Source of the DNA: UBA4781 sp963674975
Lineage (GTDB): Bacteria; Chloroflexota; Anaerolineae; Anaerolineales; Anaerolineaceae
NCBI GenBank assembly: GCA_963674975.1
Contig: OY771913.1
Coordinates: 1,302,001-1,366,000, forward strand
DNA: 64,000 nt
Reading direction: 5' to 3'
This document shows positions 23,518 through 32,023 of the stretch, in pieces (position 1 is the stretch's first letter; the number at the start of each line of letters is the position of its first letter). The notes beneath the pieces were generated by a model. The model saw only the letters and a list, made by a program, of their open reading frames with translations. It was not told the DNA's origin and did no database searches. The position numbers were made by a program, and so were the translations under genes.

Positions 23518-23988
23518 ATGAAAGGTAATGCAAAAGTTATAGAAATTTTGAATATGATGCTGGCAGATGAATTAACTGCCATCAACCAGTACATTGTGCA
23601 CGGCGAAATGGCTGCCGACTGGGGTTATACCGCTTTACATGAAATAGATGAGAAACGCGCTATCGATGAAATGAAACATGCAGAAATGCTGATCGGACGC
23701 ATCCTCTTCCTTGAGGGAAAACCCATCGTGACAGAATTAAAAGCCATTCACATTGGCGAAGATGTTCAAAAGGCGATCAAAAACGATACGCAAGCCGAAG
23801 CCGAAGCCATTGTGGCTTACAATAAAGCCATTAATGTTGCCGGAGAATATAATGATTACGGCACCCGTGAACTCTTTGAGAAGATCTTAAAAGACGAAGA
23901 GGCACACATCGATATTCTGGAAGCTCAAAGCAGCCAGATCGAGCAGATGGGTATTCAAGTATTCCTGGCAGAACAACTGGAAGGATAA
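23518..23988 (+). CDS. bfr: bacterioferritin
   Basis: 156 residues, normal length for the 24-subunit iron-storage protein. All dinuclear ferroxidase ligands are at canonical positions: Glu18, Glu51, His54, Glu94, Glu127 and His130. Met52, which binds the inter-subunit haem, is also present, so this is a haem-type bacterioferritin rather than a plain ferritin. It oxidises Fe(II) with oxygen or peroxide and stores the mineral, protecting an anaerobe from oxidative damage. Monocistronic: own promoter, and a bidirectional terminator directly after it. No bacterioferritin-associated ferredoxin is seen nearby. Confidence 0.96.
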   Translation: MKGNAKVIEILNMMLADELTAINQYIVHGEMAADWGYTALHEIDEKRAIDEMKHAEMLIGRILFLEGKPIVTELKAIHIGEDVQKAIKNDTQAEAEAIVAYNKAINVAGEYNDYGTRELFEKILKDEEAHIDILEAQSSQIEQMGIQVFLAEQLEG

Positions 23989-23995
23989 TGCAAAG

Positions 23996-24026
23996 AAAAA
24001 GTCGGAGAAAATTCTCCGACTTTTTT
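23996..24026. terminator. bidirectional terminator between bfr and gatB
   Basis: AGTCGGAGAA pairs with TTCTCCGACT, flanked by AAAAA and TTTTTT, so it works in both directions for the convergent bfr and gatCAB units. The gatB stop codon (24025-24027) lies inside the T run. Confidence 0.92.
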
Positions 24027-25485
24027 ATTTCACCAGCAATTCTTTCAAAATTTTTTGTGTGAGCTTGGGATCCGCTTTCCCGCGCATTTCACGCATCACC
24101 TGCCCCACAAACCAGCCGATCAGGCTTTCTTTTCCATCTTTGAAAGACTGTACTTCATTAGGATTCTGCGCAACGATCTTTTCGCAAACAGTCCGAATCG
24201 CCGCATCATCACTAACCACCGCTAATCCCAACTCTACCACCAGAGTCAGCGGGTCTTTTCCGCTTTCCTGTATCTTCGAGAGCAAATTCTTGGCTGTAGT
24301 GATGTTGATCTTTCCTTCATCCGTGAGATGCACCAGGCTCGCAAGGTAAGCGGGGGTTAACTTCATTTCAGCCATACTGATACCCAGGTCATTACGCATG
24401 CGCAGCACATCATTCATCAGCCAGTTCGAGATCTTCTTCGCGTCCCCTTTATACAGCTTGACTGCCTCTTCAAAATAATCTGCCAGATCGCGGTCGCCAG
24501 TTAGAATATCGGCATCATATTCCGGTATCTGCATTTCTTTCATCAAACGAGCACGCCGCTCCAGCGGCAGCTCCGGCAAATCTTTCAATATTTCTTTCTT
24601 CCAATCCTCACTGACCTCAAGGGGCAGCAGGTCAGGCTCATGGAAATAACGGTAGTCCGCCTCGGTCTCCTTGGAGCGCATCATACGCAGCACACCGGCG
24701 TTGTCATCCCAATCCAGCGTCCAGGGTTTGATGGTGTTTCCTTTTTCCACTTCCCTGATCTGACGCTCGATCTCTTTGCGGATAGCATCTTTGACCGCAT
24801 CAATGGAATTGACATTCTTGATCTCGGTCTTGGTATTCAATACACTGCTGCCTTTCTCTCGAATCGACACATTGGCATCACAGCGCAGATTGCCTTTTTC
24901 CATATCTCCTTCTGAAATACCCAACCAGCGCAGCAATTGGCGCAGGCGGATGAGGTACTGCCCCGCCTCGTCAGCAGAACGCAGATCGGGTTCGGTGACC
25001 ATTTCAACCAGCGGAACGCCGCAGCGATTGAAATCTACAAAGCGGCGGTTCTTTTCCTTTTTTGTTTTACCGGCATCCTCTTCGATATGCAGCTTATGGA
25101 TGCGCACCTTACGGATATATCCCTTGCCTTCTGTATCTGCCGAAGCCGGAACAGGTAAATCCAGATAGCCGCCTTTTGCCAGCGATTGATCATACTGCGA
25201 GATCTGATACCCTTTGGGCAGATCGGGGTAAAAATAGTTTTTACGATCAAAGAAAGAGAGGGGCTGTACGTCGGCATGCATGGCAGCCGCCAACAGCACC
25301 GCTTTTTCTACTACTTTTTCATTAAGCACCGGCAGTACCCCCGGCAGCCCGGTGCATACCGGGCAGATATTGGTATTGGGGGCGTCTTCCCATGAATCCG
25401 CTTTGCAGGAGCAGAAGATCTTGGTTATCGTATTCAACTGGATGTGGGTTTCCAATCCAATAACAGCTTCGTATTCAACAGTCAT
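24025..25485 (-). CDS. gatB: Asp-tRNA(Asn)/Glu-tRNA(Gln) amidotransferase subunit B
   Basis: 486 residues, full length. It starts with the YEAVIGLETHIQLNT signature, has zinc-site cysteines around CSCKADSW…CPVCTGLPG, and ends in the YqeY-like tail domain (TDEGKINITTAKNLL). It binds mischarged tRNA and phosphorylates the acyl group before amidation with ammonia from GatA. Its Shine-Dalgarno GGAGGG overlaps the end of gatA, so the two are coupled. The tRNA-Gln gene lies elsewhere in the window (53.9 kb). Confidence 0.97.
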   Translation of the reverse strand: MTVEYEAVIGLETHIQLNTITKIFCSCKADSWEDAPNTNICPVCTGLPGVLPVLNEKVVEKAVLLAAAMHADVQPLSFFDRKNYFYPDLPKGYQISQYDQSLAKGGYLDLPVPASADTEGKGYIRKVRIHKLHIEEDAGKTKKEKNRRFVDFNRCGVPLVEMVTEPDLRSADEAGQYLIRLRQLLRWLGISEGDMEKGNLRCDANVSIREKGSSVLNTKTEIKNVNSIDAVKDAIRKEIERQIREVEKGNTIKPWTLDWDDNAGVLRMMRSKETEADYRYFHEPDLLPLEVSEDWKKEILKDLPELPLERRARLMKEMQIPEYDADILTGDRDLADYFEEAVKLYKGDAKKISNWLMNDVLRMRNDLGISMAEMKLTPAYLASLVHLTDEGKINITTAKNLLSKIQESGKDPLTLVVELGLAVVSDDAAIRTVCEKIVAQNPNEVQSFKDGKESLIGWFVGQVMREMRGKADPKLTQKILKELLVK

Positions 25486-25487
25486 GA

Positions 25488-27083
25488 TTATTTACCCTCC
25501 AGTATCGCAGGCTTTTTTTTGCGCCAGTCTTCCTGCTCTGTCGCCATTTCATACGAGCGTGCTATGCGCAGTAGGGTCGCTTCATTAAAATCCGCTCCCA
25601 GTAGTTGAATTCCGATCGGCAGTCCACCTTCAGAAAAACCCGCCGGAATTGAAATACCCGGCACACCGGCATGATTGGCAGGTACCGTGAGTTGATCGGC
25701 ATACTGCATCATGACCGAATCACCATATACAGCTGCCATCTCGAAGGCAGGCGTTGGAGTGGTTGGGGTAAGTAAAGCATCCAACTTATACTTTCCATTG
25801 GGGTCAAAGGTTTGCTCAAAATCACGCCGGATCAACGTGCGCACTTTAAGCGCGCGCTGGTAATACTGTTCGGAATATTGAGCCGCACTGACATACATAC
25901 CCATCAAGATACGTAACTTCGGCTGTAGACCGAAACCTTCACCTCGTGAGCGGCGGTACATTTCGGTCAGATCGCACACCGCTTCTTTGGTTCGGTAACC
26001 GTACTTTACACCGTCAAAACGGTGTAAATTTGAAGCCGCTTCTACCCGGCTGATCACAAAGTAAACAGGGATACCAAAGCGCGTGTTGGGCATGGGCACA
26101 TCTTCGATGATCTCGGCACCCATCGCCTTATAAAGATCTGCGGCTTTATACACTGCATCACTTATCTCCTGCGGAAGAGGCTGTTCGACATATTCTCCAC
26201 TCCCCGGGTCAGGGAAGGTAATGCGGAAGTAATCGGGAGATAAACCGATACGCATGCCCTTTACGCCTTTTTCGATATCCCGCAAATAATCAGGCACCGG
26301 TTTTACGGCTGTGGTGGCATCCGCATTATCCGCTCCGGCAATGACCTGCAACATCAGGGCAGCATCTTTCACATTGCGAGCGATCGGTCCGGGGCAGTCT
26401 AGAGATGACCCGAATGCGATCAAACCATAGCGCGATACACGCCCATAGGTCGGTTTCATCCCAACCACACCGCAGAAAGCAGCCGGCTGGCGGATGGAAC
26501 CCGCTGTATCGGTGCCCAATGAAAGCGCTCCTTCTTCAGCAGCTACCGCGGCAACATTTCCACCCGAAGAACCTCCGGGTACCCTGGAAAGATCCCATGG
26601 ATTGCGCGGGCTGGGTTGAAAGGCAGAAGATTCACTGGAAGAACCAAATGTAAATTCATCCAGGTTCACCTTACCAAGCATGACTCCACCTGCGGCATTC
26701 ATGCGTACCACCGGAGTGGCTGTATAGGGGGCTACAAAATTCGCCAGAATACGCGAGGCAGCCGTGGAAGGTGTTCCGCGCACACAAAAGATATCTTTTA
26801 CAGTGAAAGGAACGCCCGGCAGAAGTCCAACATCTTCCCCTTTGGCAATCTTCGCATCTACATCACGAGCCTGCCGGCGGGCAATATCATTGGTATGCGT
26901 GATAAAAGCATGCACCCCGTTTGCATCTTCAGGAGAAAGATCGGCATCCAGCGTACCGGGACGCCCATCGACCTTTTCAATACCTGCCAGATTCGCATCC
27001 AGCACTTCCTCGGCAGAAACCTGGCGCGTTCGCACCAATTCTGCCAGTTCCAGAGCAGATAAAGCGGTGAGGTCTGTCATCAT
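25488..27083 (-). CDS. gatA: Asp-tRNA(Asn)/Glu-tRNA(Gln) amidotransferase subunit A
   Basis: 531 residues of the amidase-signature family. The Ser-cisSer-Lys triad is visible: Lys in PFTVKDIFCV, the cis-Ser in GTDTAGSIRQP, and the nucleophile Ser in the preceding GGSSGGNVAAV stretch and its partner region. It releases ammonia from glutamine and channels it to GatB. It overlaps gatC by four bases. The protein is slightly longer than most GatA because of insertions around residues 240-275. Confidence 0.97.
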   Translation of the reverse strand: MMTDLTALSALELAELVRTRQVSAEEVLDANLAGIEKVDGRPGTLDADLSPEDANGVHAFITHTNDIARRQARDVDAKIAKGEDVGLLPGVPFTVKDIFCVRGTPSTAASRILANFVAPYTATPVVRMNAAGGVMLGKVNLDEFTFGSSSESSAFQPSPRNPWDLSRVPGGSSGGNVAAVAAEEGALSLGTDTAGSIRQPAAFCGVVGMKPTYGRVSRYGLIAFGSSLDCPGPIARNVKDAALMLQVIAGADNADATTAVKPVPDYLRDIEKGVKGMRIGLSPDYFRITFPDPGSGEYVEQPLPQEISDAVYKAADLYKAMGAEIIEDVPMPNTRFGIPVYFVISRVEAASNLHRFDGVKYGYRTKEAVCDLTEMYRRSRGEGFGLQPKLRILMGMYVSAAQYSEQYYQRALKVRTLIRRDFEQTFDPNGKYKLDALLTPTTPTPAFEMAAVYGDSVMMQYADQLTVPANHAGVPGISIPAGFSEGGLPIGIQLLGADFNEATLLRIARSYEMATEQEDWRKKKPAILEGK

Positions 27084-27412
27084 TCCAGCTCCGTGGTCGG
27101 GATATCGGGAACGACAATATAGTTATCTTCCAGGTCAGGAGCCTGGCTGAGAATTTCTTTCGTGTTCTCACAGGCTGTCCATTCATCTTTACGCAGGGCT
27201 GGTTTTCCATCTTTTCCATACTCCACACCATGCGTGGTGACAGGAAGCTCCTCCGGCAAAGGAATCGCCTCTAACTCTCGAATTGCATCCAGCTGATGAT
27301 TCATTTGCTCGTGCAGATAGTCTTTTTCATCATCTGCCAGCTTAAAAGCTGCCAGATCCACCAGGTGATCAAAAACATCTTGTGAAATCAGGTCGTCTTT
27401 ATTCTTCATCAT
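27080..27412 (-). CDS. gatC: Asp-tRNA(Asn)/Glu-tRNA(Gln) amidotransferase subunit C
   Basis: About 110 residues; wraps GatA and stabilises the complex. FDHLVDLAAFKLADDEKDYLHEQMNHQLDAI matches the N-terminal helices of the family. The longest frame opens at 27463, inside the promoter, so I use ATG 27410-27412 (or the adjacent 27407-27409), with GAGAG just upstream. First gene of gatCAB. It begins about 80 bases after the corrinoid-protein gene but has its own promoter. Confidence 0.92.
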   Translation of the reverse strand: MMKNKDDLISQDVFDHLVDLAAFKLADDEKDYLHEQMNHQLDAIRELEAIPLPEELPVTTHGVEYGKDGKPALRKDEWTACENTKEILSQAPDLEDNYIVVPDIPTTELE

Positions 27413-27440
27413 CACTCTCTCAGATAAATATTCTGAGGTG

Positions 27441-27468
27441 AGTATAACCAAGAATAAAGTCATGTCAA
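27441..27468 (-). promoter_or_regulatory. gatCAB promoter
   Basis: TTGACA (27463-27468), a 16-base spacer and TATACT (27441-27446) on the minus strand. The predicted start near 27434 lies downstream of the longest gatC frame start, which settles the choice of start codon. Confidence 0.82.
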
Positions 27469-27491
27469 GTTATCAACAGCTGATAAACGCG

Positions 27492-28124
27492 CTAGCTTCC
27501 TCTCAACCGGTCGACCAGCTTTACCGCCTGGTTCGCATCCGCAGAAAAGCCATCAGCGCCAATTTCATCCGCAAAGCTCTGATTCACCGGAGCGCCCCCC
27601 ACAATGATCTTTGTTCCCTTCAAACTCTCCTGATCATGGATCGCTTCCACCACACTCTTCATATTCATCATAGTAGTAGTCAGCAAAGCAGAAAGGGCTA
27701 CCACATCCGGTTTTTCTTCCAATGCTTTTTTTACAAACAGATCGGTGTCCACATCCACACCCAGATCGATGATCTGGTAGCCTGCTCCTTCCAGCATGAT
27801 CGACACCAGGTTTTTTCCGATATCATGCAGGTCTCCTTTAACAGTACCGATGATTATCTTTCCGCGGGGTTGGATATCTGCCATCTGAAGGTAAGGTTTC
27901 AATACCTGCAGTCCCTCTTTCACCGCGCGGGCAGCCACCAGCATCTCAGGAACAAAATACTCCCCTTCTTCGAACAAGCGCCCAACCTCTGCCATTCCCC
28001 TGATGATTCCATCTTGAAGTATTTCATCGGGGTTTGTGCCCTGTTCAATCGATTCATGAATAGATCGAACAACAAGGTCTTTATTTCCATCGATCACTGC
28101 ATCAAACAGAATATTCATATCCAT
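27492..28124 (-). CDS. corrinoid (cobalamin)-binding protein of the MtxC/MttC type
   Basis: 210 residues with the two-domain build of methyltransferase corrinoid proteins. An N-terminal helical cap (about 1-85) is followed by a Rossmann-like B12 domain with the base-off ligand motif DLHDIG (Asp98-His100-Gly103), SALLTT (about 145) and GGAPVN (about 176). Such proteins carry a methyl group between a substrate-specific methyltransferase and a second methyltransferase. It is the last gene of the second sugar operon, 14 bases after the esterase, with GAGGAA before its ATG. That link to glycan genes is unusual. No reductive activator (RamA type) is in the window. Confidence 0.9.
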   Translation of the reverse strand: MDMNILFDAVIDGNKDLVVRSIHESIEQGTNPDEILQDGIIRGMAEVGRLFEEGEYFVPEMLVAARAVKEGLQVLKPYLQMADIQPRGKIIIGTVKGDLHDIGKNLVSIMLEGAGYQIIDLGVDVDTDLFVKKALEEKPDVVALSALLTTTMMNMKSVVEAIHDQESLKGTKIIVGGAPVNQSFADEIGADGFSADANQAVKLVDRLRGS

Positions 28125-28138
28125 GATTAATTCCTCTT

Positions 28139-29170
28139 TTATTTATTCATTAGGGGTGGGAACAGTTTCATCAGACCCAGGTGAATGGAATTTCGCCAGG
28201 TTGTGTAATTATGTCCGCCGTTGTTCTCCACCAATTCCACCGCATATCCCTTTTGGGATAATAATTCCTTCATGCGCAAGTTTTCTGCATATAGAAAGTC
28301 AAAGCGCCCAACATTCATCCATATTTCGACATCTTTTCTAGCAGCGCCATTTACAAATTCATAAATCGAAAAATCGTCCCCGAACATTTTGAATGCCCCT
28401 GCCTGGCACAAGACCTTACCAAAAACAGATGGCACCCGCAGCGCAGTATAGAGCGCCATCAATCCACCCATCGAAGCGCCCATGATCCCAAACGCACCCA
28501 CTCCATTCATCAAAGGCATCACAGCTGCGGCAGATGGGATCACACTTCTGGTAATAAATGAAACCGTCCCATCATTACAGGCATATTCAACAAAGCGATT
28601 TTGATAGACATTTTCCACCAACGCAATCGCAACGGGCTGCATTTTACCAAGCTTTACCAGGGTTTCTATAATTTGAACAATCTTTCCTTTTCGAAGAAAC
28701 TCCTGCCCATCAAAAATAACCAGCAGCGGGAACGGACCTTCCCCCGGCGGGATGAAAAAATTTACCCTACGTTTCCCATTCGCCAGCCGCAGCGGATCGT
28801 GCAGGGTCTGAGACTTTGCCTTGAAATAAGCACCCTCGGTTCTCTCAAATAAAAATGGGGTTCGTTCAAAAGAAGGCATGGAAAAATAATTGTTCCATTC
28901 TCCCAAACCATTCTGTACTCTATCTTTATTCAATGGATCGAGTTTTCTTTTTTTATCTATGCAGAAAGCATACTCGATATACGCATCACCGGGGAACGAC
29001 AGGCTCAGTTCCCACAGCCCGCTATGATTTCGTTTAAAGGGAAGCGGCTTTTCGATGTCCCAGAAATTAAAATCACCGATCAATCCCGGTTCATTTTTGC
29101 CATCATAAAACCAGGCTGCTTCTTTTTCATGGATCATAGGATTTTTACGACGTTGATGAAAGATTGCCAT
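28139..29170 (-). CDS. Fes-like alpha/beta-hydrolase esterase with N-terminal Ig-like domain
   Basis: 343 residues. The first 110 resemble the early-set (CBM48-like) domain of Fes/IroD-type esterases (GLIGDFNFWD…LPFKR…LWELSL). The rest is an esterase-D type hydrolase with nucleophile Ser in GASMGG (about 231-236) and catalytic His in NNGGHNYTTWR near the C-terminus. No signal peptide, so it is cytoplasmic. Related enzymes remove acyl groups from oligosaccharides or siderophores. Placed between GH13 and corrinoid genes, with 10- and 14-base gaps, it probably deacylates the imported glycan. Confidence 0.82.
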   Translation of the reverse strand: MAIFHQRRKNPMIHEKEAAWFYDGKNEPGLIGDFNFWDIEKPLPFKRNHSGLWELSLSFPGDAYIEYAFCIDKKRKLDPLNKDRVQNGLGEWNNYFSMPSFERTPFLFERTEGAYFKAKSQTLHDPLRLANGKRRVNFFIPPGEGPFPLLVIFDGQEFLRKGKIVQIIETLVKLGKMQPVAIALVENVYQNRFVEYACNDGTVSFITRSVIPSAAAVMPLMNGVGAFGIMGASMGGLMALYTALRVPSVFGKVLCQAGAFKMFGDDFSIYEFVNGAARKDVEIWMNVGRFDFLYAENLRMKELLSQKGYAVELVENNGGHNYTTWRNSIHLGLMKLFPPLMNK

Positions 29171-29180
29171 GATCTATCCT

Positions 29181-30953
29181 TTAATAAAGAATCACTCCAG
29201 AAAATGGTGGCAAAATGAGGTGCAGGTTCTTCTGCTCTTTCTCCACCTCAACCGGTAAAGAACCAAGCCACGCTGTGAATGCAGAATCCTTCAGATCAAA
29301 ATGCGCATCTTCTGCCCCATTGTTGATGATCAGCTCAATGGGGGAATCATTCTCAAGATCAAGGATCAATTCCGTTGAAGTCACCCGCTTTATCGAAATT
29401 TCTCTGCGTTTATGAAAACCAAGATCTTTGCGCAGCTGATACAGCTGTTGAAAATACTCGTACAACCCGCGATCCTGTTTTTCTCCCCACAGCATGGGCA
29501 GCCGCGCTTCACCAAGATGCCCATGCCCACCGAATACTGTTCGAACTCCACAGTTTTGTGAAAGCCCGACCTCCGTCCCATAGTATAAGAATGGTGGATT
29601 TGGTAAAAAGCACTGAATGAGAGCCGCTAATTTCAAACGGCGAAGATCGTTCCCGGCGATCCATAGAAAACGGTCCATATCATGGTTGTCCAGCATAGAT
29701 GGCAGTAAAAAATCTGACGGGAAGAAGGTGAAATGCTTCATCAGAAAAGCACCGAATTTTTGAAGATCCCATTCCTGACTGCCGATGGTTTTGCGCAGGA
29801 ACTCAAGCAGGTGGAAATCAAGACAGCCATCCATCAATCCTACCAGTGCCTTCTGCGAATCCGGTGGATCGATCACCTCGCCAAAAATCCAGCAATCGGG
29901 TTTGGTCTTTTTGATCGCCTGTCTCAAATCTGCCCAGAAATCAGGAGTAGGACCAATAGCATAATCAATACGCAGTCCATCTACCCCGAAATCCAGCCAA
30001 TGGCAGGCAGCATCGATCATATATTTCCGCGCATCCTTATTCCTGAGATTTATCTGCGGCATCTCTTTTACTTTGAAAAAACATTCATAATCATCCGGGT
30101 AGTGATAGAAGTTGTACCAATCACGATATTTACTGTTGGGATCAGTGATCGCATCTTGAAAGGTCTCATGCCGGTTTGACCAATGATTGGGAACAAAATC
30201 CATGATGAACCGCATTCCCCTTTGATGCAGTTCATCCAGCAATGCCCGGAATTCTTCCTTTGAACCAAAGCGGGGCTCTATCGCATAATAATCGGTCGAA
30301 TCGTAGCCGTGGTGAGATTTACATGAAAACAACGGGCTGAGATACAGCGTATTCGCACCCAGTTTTTGAATATGATCGAGATTCTCAATAATTCCTTTAA
30401 TTGTTCCACCATAAATATCTTCAACATCCTGAACTGTCCACCATTCCTTGCCGGTACCGGGAGAAAAGCGATCGACCATAATATGATAAACAATGGCTTC
30501 TTTTGCCCATTGAGGATTTGAACAATCATCCACGCAATACGCATAATATTTCCCATCATCCGCAAAGATCTCATCCCCATTGGGTGAAAGTGAACTCATG
30601 CGATAACGCACAACGGTTCCTGATTTCTGCGCCGGGATCATACCGGAGTAAACCTGCACATATCCCCACTCAGGCATGTTCCAATTCACATTCCCACTTT
30701 GCATCGAAACCACACACCCGTTTTGAGCTGTCCCTTTACTGCCAGCAGGATCGGTTTTATCAGTGGTGTAATAAATAAACGCCTTCTCCGTTAGAATTTC
30801 TGGTCCACTGGATAGAGTCAAAAGAACAACGTCTCCGGGTCTTGCCTGTAAAGGAAATCGATGAGAAAGATGAGATACACCTCTTACTGTCTTTCGATAT
30901 TTCTCAATCCGGTCTCCTTCAGAGACCATATCACCAAAAATAAAATCAAGCAT
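29181..30953 (-). CDS. GH13 alpha-amylase family hydrolase (cyclomaltodextrinase/neopullulanase-like)
   Basis: 590 residues without a signal peptide. An N-terminal beta domain (about 25-145) precedes the catalytic barrel, as in cyclomaltodextrinases. Catalytic residues are Asp330 (GLRIDYA), Glu359 (FGEV) and Asp425 (LDNHD). A short C-terminal beta domain ends the protein. It should hydrolyse alpha-1,4-glucan oligosaccharides in the cytoplasm. The spacing to both neighbours is 2-10 bases, so it is firmly inside the operon. Confidence 0.9.
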   Translation of the reverse strand: MLDFIFGDMVSEGDRIEKYRKTVRGVSHLSHRFPLQARPGDVVLLTLSSGPEILTEKAFIYYTTDKTDPAGSKGTAQNGCVVSMQSGNVNWNMPEWGYVQVYSGMIPAQKSGTVVRYRMSSLSPNGDEIFADDGKYYAYCVDDCSNPQWAKEAIVYHIMVDRFSPGTGKEWWTVQDVEDIYGGTIKGIIENLDHIQKLGANTLYLSPLFSCKSHHGYDSTDYYAIEPRFGSKEEFRALLDELHQRGMRFIMDFVPNHWSNRHETFQDAITDPNSKYRDWYNFYHYPDDYECFFKVKEMPQINLRNKDARKYMIDAACHWLDFGVDGLRIDYAIGPTPDFWADLRQAIKKTKPDCWIFGEVIDPPDSQKALVGLMDGCLDFHLLEFLRKTIGSQEWDLQKFGAFLMKHFTFFPSDFLLPSMLDNHDMDRFLWIAGNDLRRLKLAALIQCFLPNPPFLYYGTEVGLSQNCGVRTVFGGHGHLGEARLPMLWGEKQDRGLYEYFQQLYQLRKDLGFHKRREISIKRVTSTELILDLENDSPIELIINNGAEDAHFDLKDSAFTAWLGSLPVEVEKEQKNLHLILPPFSGVILY

Positions 30954-30955
30954 TG

Positions 30956-32023
30956 TTATTCTCTCTCCCGAATCCAGTGTACGATCTCTTCACATTCTTC
31001 TACGCTTTCACCCGCAGAGCCGAATACGACATTATATTTTCCAGCAACCACATCAAAATTTTCCTTGATCTCATCCAATGTGGCGGTGATGGTCAACGGT
31101 ATACCATCGGTCTTTTCCAAAATTTCCTGCAGCTTGCTCATGGTACGGGGAGTGTTGGGATCCTCCGCAATTTGAACTCCCAGCAGGTGATCCAGTTTTG
31201 TGATCTCGGGGAGCGTGCGAATACCCAGAGAATGGGTATGGATCTGCCCGCTTCCGAAAGCATCGATCACTTTTTGAGTATATTGACGCACCTGTTTCGC
31301 ATAGGTCCTGGGTGAGATCAGGCAGGCAATATCTTCAGACATACAAATCGTTCCGGGTTTCAGCCATCCCCCCGCGACACTGCCTCCCCAGTATGTGCCA
31401 ATAAGCTTGTGAATCCGTTTTGCCAGCCATATGATTGCATCCGCGCAAAAATCCAGCAAGGCGGCTACTTTTTCAGGAGAATCATACATATCAGTAAAAA
31501 TAGCTTCACCGCGCAGCGCGTGCGCCAGATCAAGCGGCGAGTAAAAGCCACGCACAACCGGGATAGGTCCCTCGCGGGTATACTGCAGCACATATTTCAG
31601 CGTCTCTTCCATAAAAACAACCCAGCGGTTATCTTCGCGCAGACTCAATTTTTCAAAATCATCCCAATCATTAATAACAGTATTCACCCACGAGGTATCT
31701 TCCGTAAAAACAATATCACCCGCCACAAAAGCGCTGTACTCGCCGGTTCCGAAGTTCACTCCATACGTTGGAATGAGATCATCCTCAATCGTACGGCTCA
31801 GATCAAGATAATACTCATAATTCTTCAAGCTAATATCCAGATAGGACTCGATATCTTTCTCAAGATCCAATGAATTCAAGGGTGGAATTGGAAATTTATT
31901 TTGAAATGGAAGCATCGCATAAATTAGAGTCTGCTTCTTTTCAGGGTGGTCATATAGATCTTGATAGCGCTGTATCACGCGTTCCAGGTTGGGTTTGTAG
32001 TAATGAATATCTCGATATATCAT
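30956..32023 (-). CDS. uroporphyrinogen decarboxylase (URO-D) family protein (1)
   Basis: 355 residues with the URO-D/MtaA barrel pattern. It differs from true HemE and from zinc methyltransferases: where MtaA-type enzymes have H-x-C it has His262-Thr-His264 (IHTHSLGIRTLPEI), and there is no late cysteine. The substrate is unknown. It overlaps the preceding URO-D gene by four bases (ATGA) and precedes GH13 by two bases. A role in methyl transfer is suggested only by family and by the corrinoid gene in the operon; haem synthesis is unlikely in this context. Confidence 0.8.
   Translation of the reverse strand: MIYRDIHYYKPNLERVIQRYQDLYDHPEKKQTLIYAMLPFQNKFPIPPLNSLDLEKDIESYLDISLKNYEYYLDLSRTIEDDLIPTYGVNFGTGEYSAFVAGDIVFTEDTSWVNTVINDWDDFEKLSLREDNRWVVFMEETLKYVLQYTREGPIPVVRGFYSPLDLAHALRGEAIFTDMYDSPEKVAALLDFCADAIIWLAKRIHKLIGTYWGGSVAGGWLKPGTICMSEDIACLISPRTYAKQVRQYTQKVIDAFGSGQIHTHSLGIRTLPEITKLDHLLGVQIAEDPNTPRTMSKLQEILEKTDGIPLTITATLDEIKENFDVVAGKYNVVFGSAGESVEECEEIVHWIRERE

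Noticed and set aside
24776..25168. Long plus-strand open frame opposite gatB
   Set aside because: It lies wholly inside gatB, whose motifs are unmistakable; no Shine-Dalgarno sequence and low-complexity, biased composition.
27438..28130. Plus-strand frame of 230 codons opposite the corrinoid gene and the gatC promoter
   Set aside because: The minus strand has a full B12-binding domain with its DLHDIG motif here; the plus frame shows no domain.
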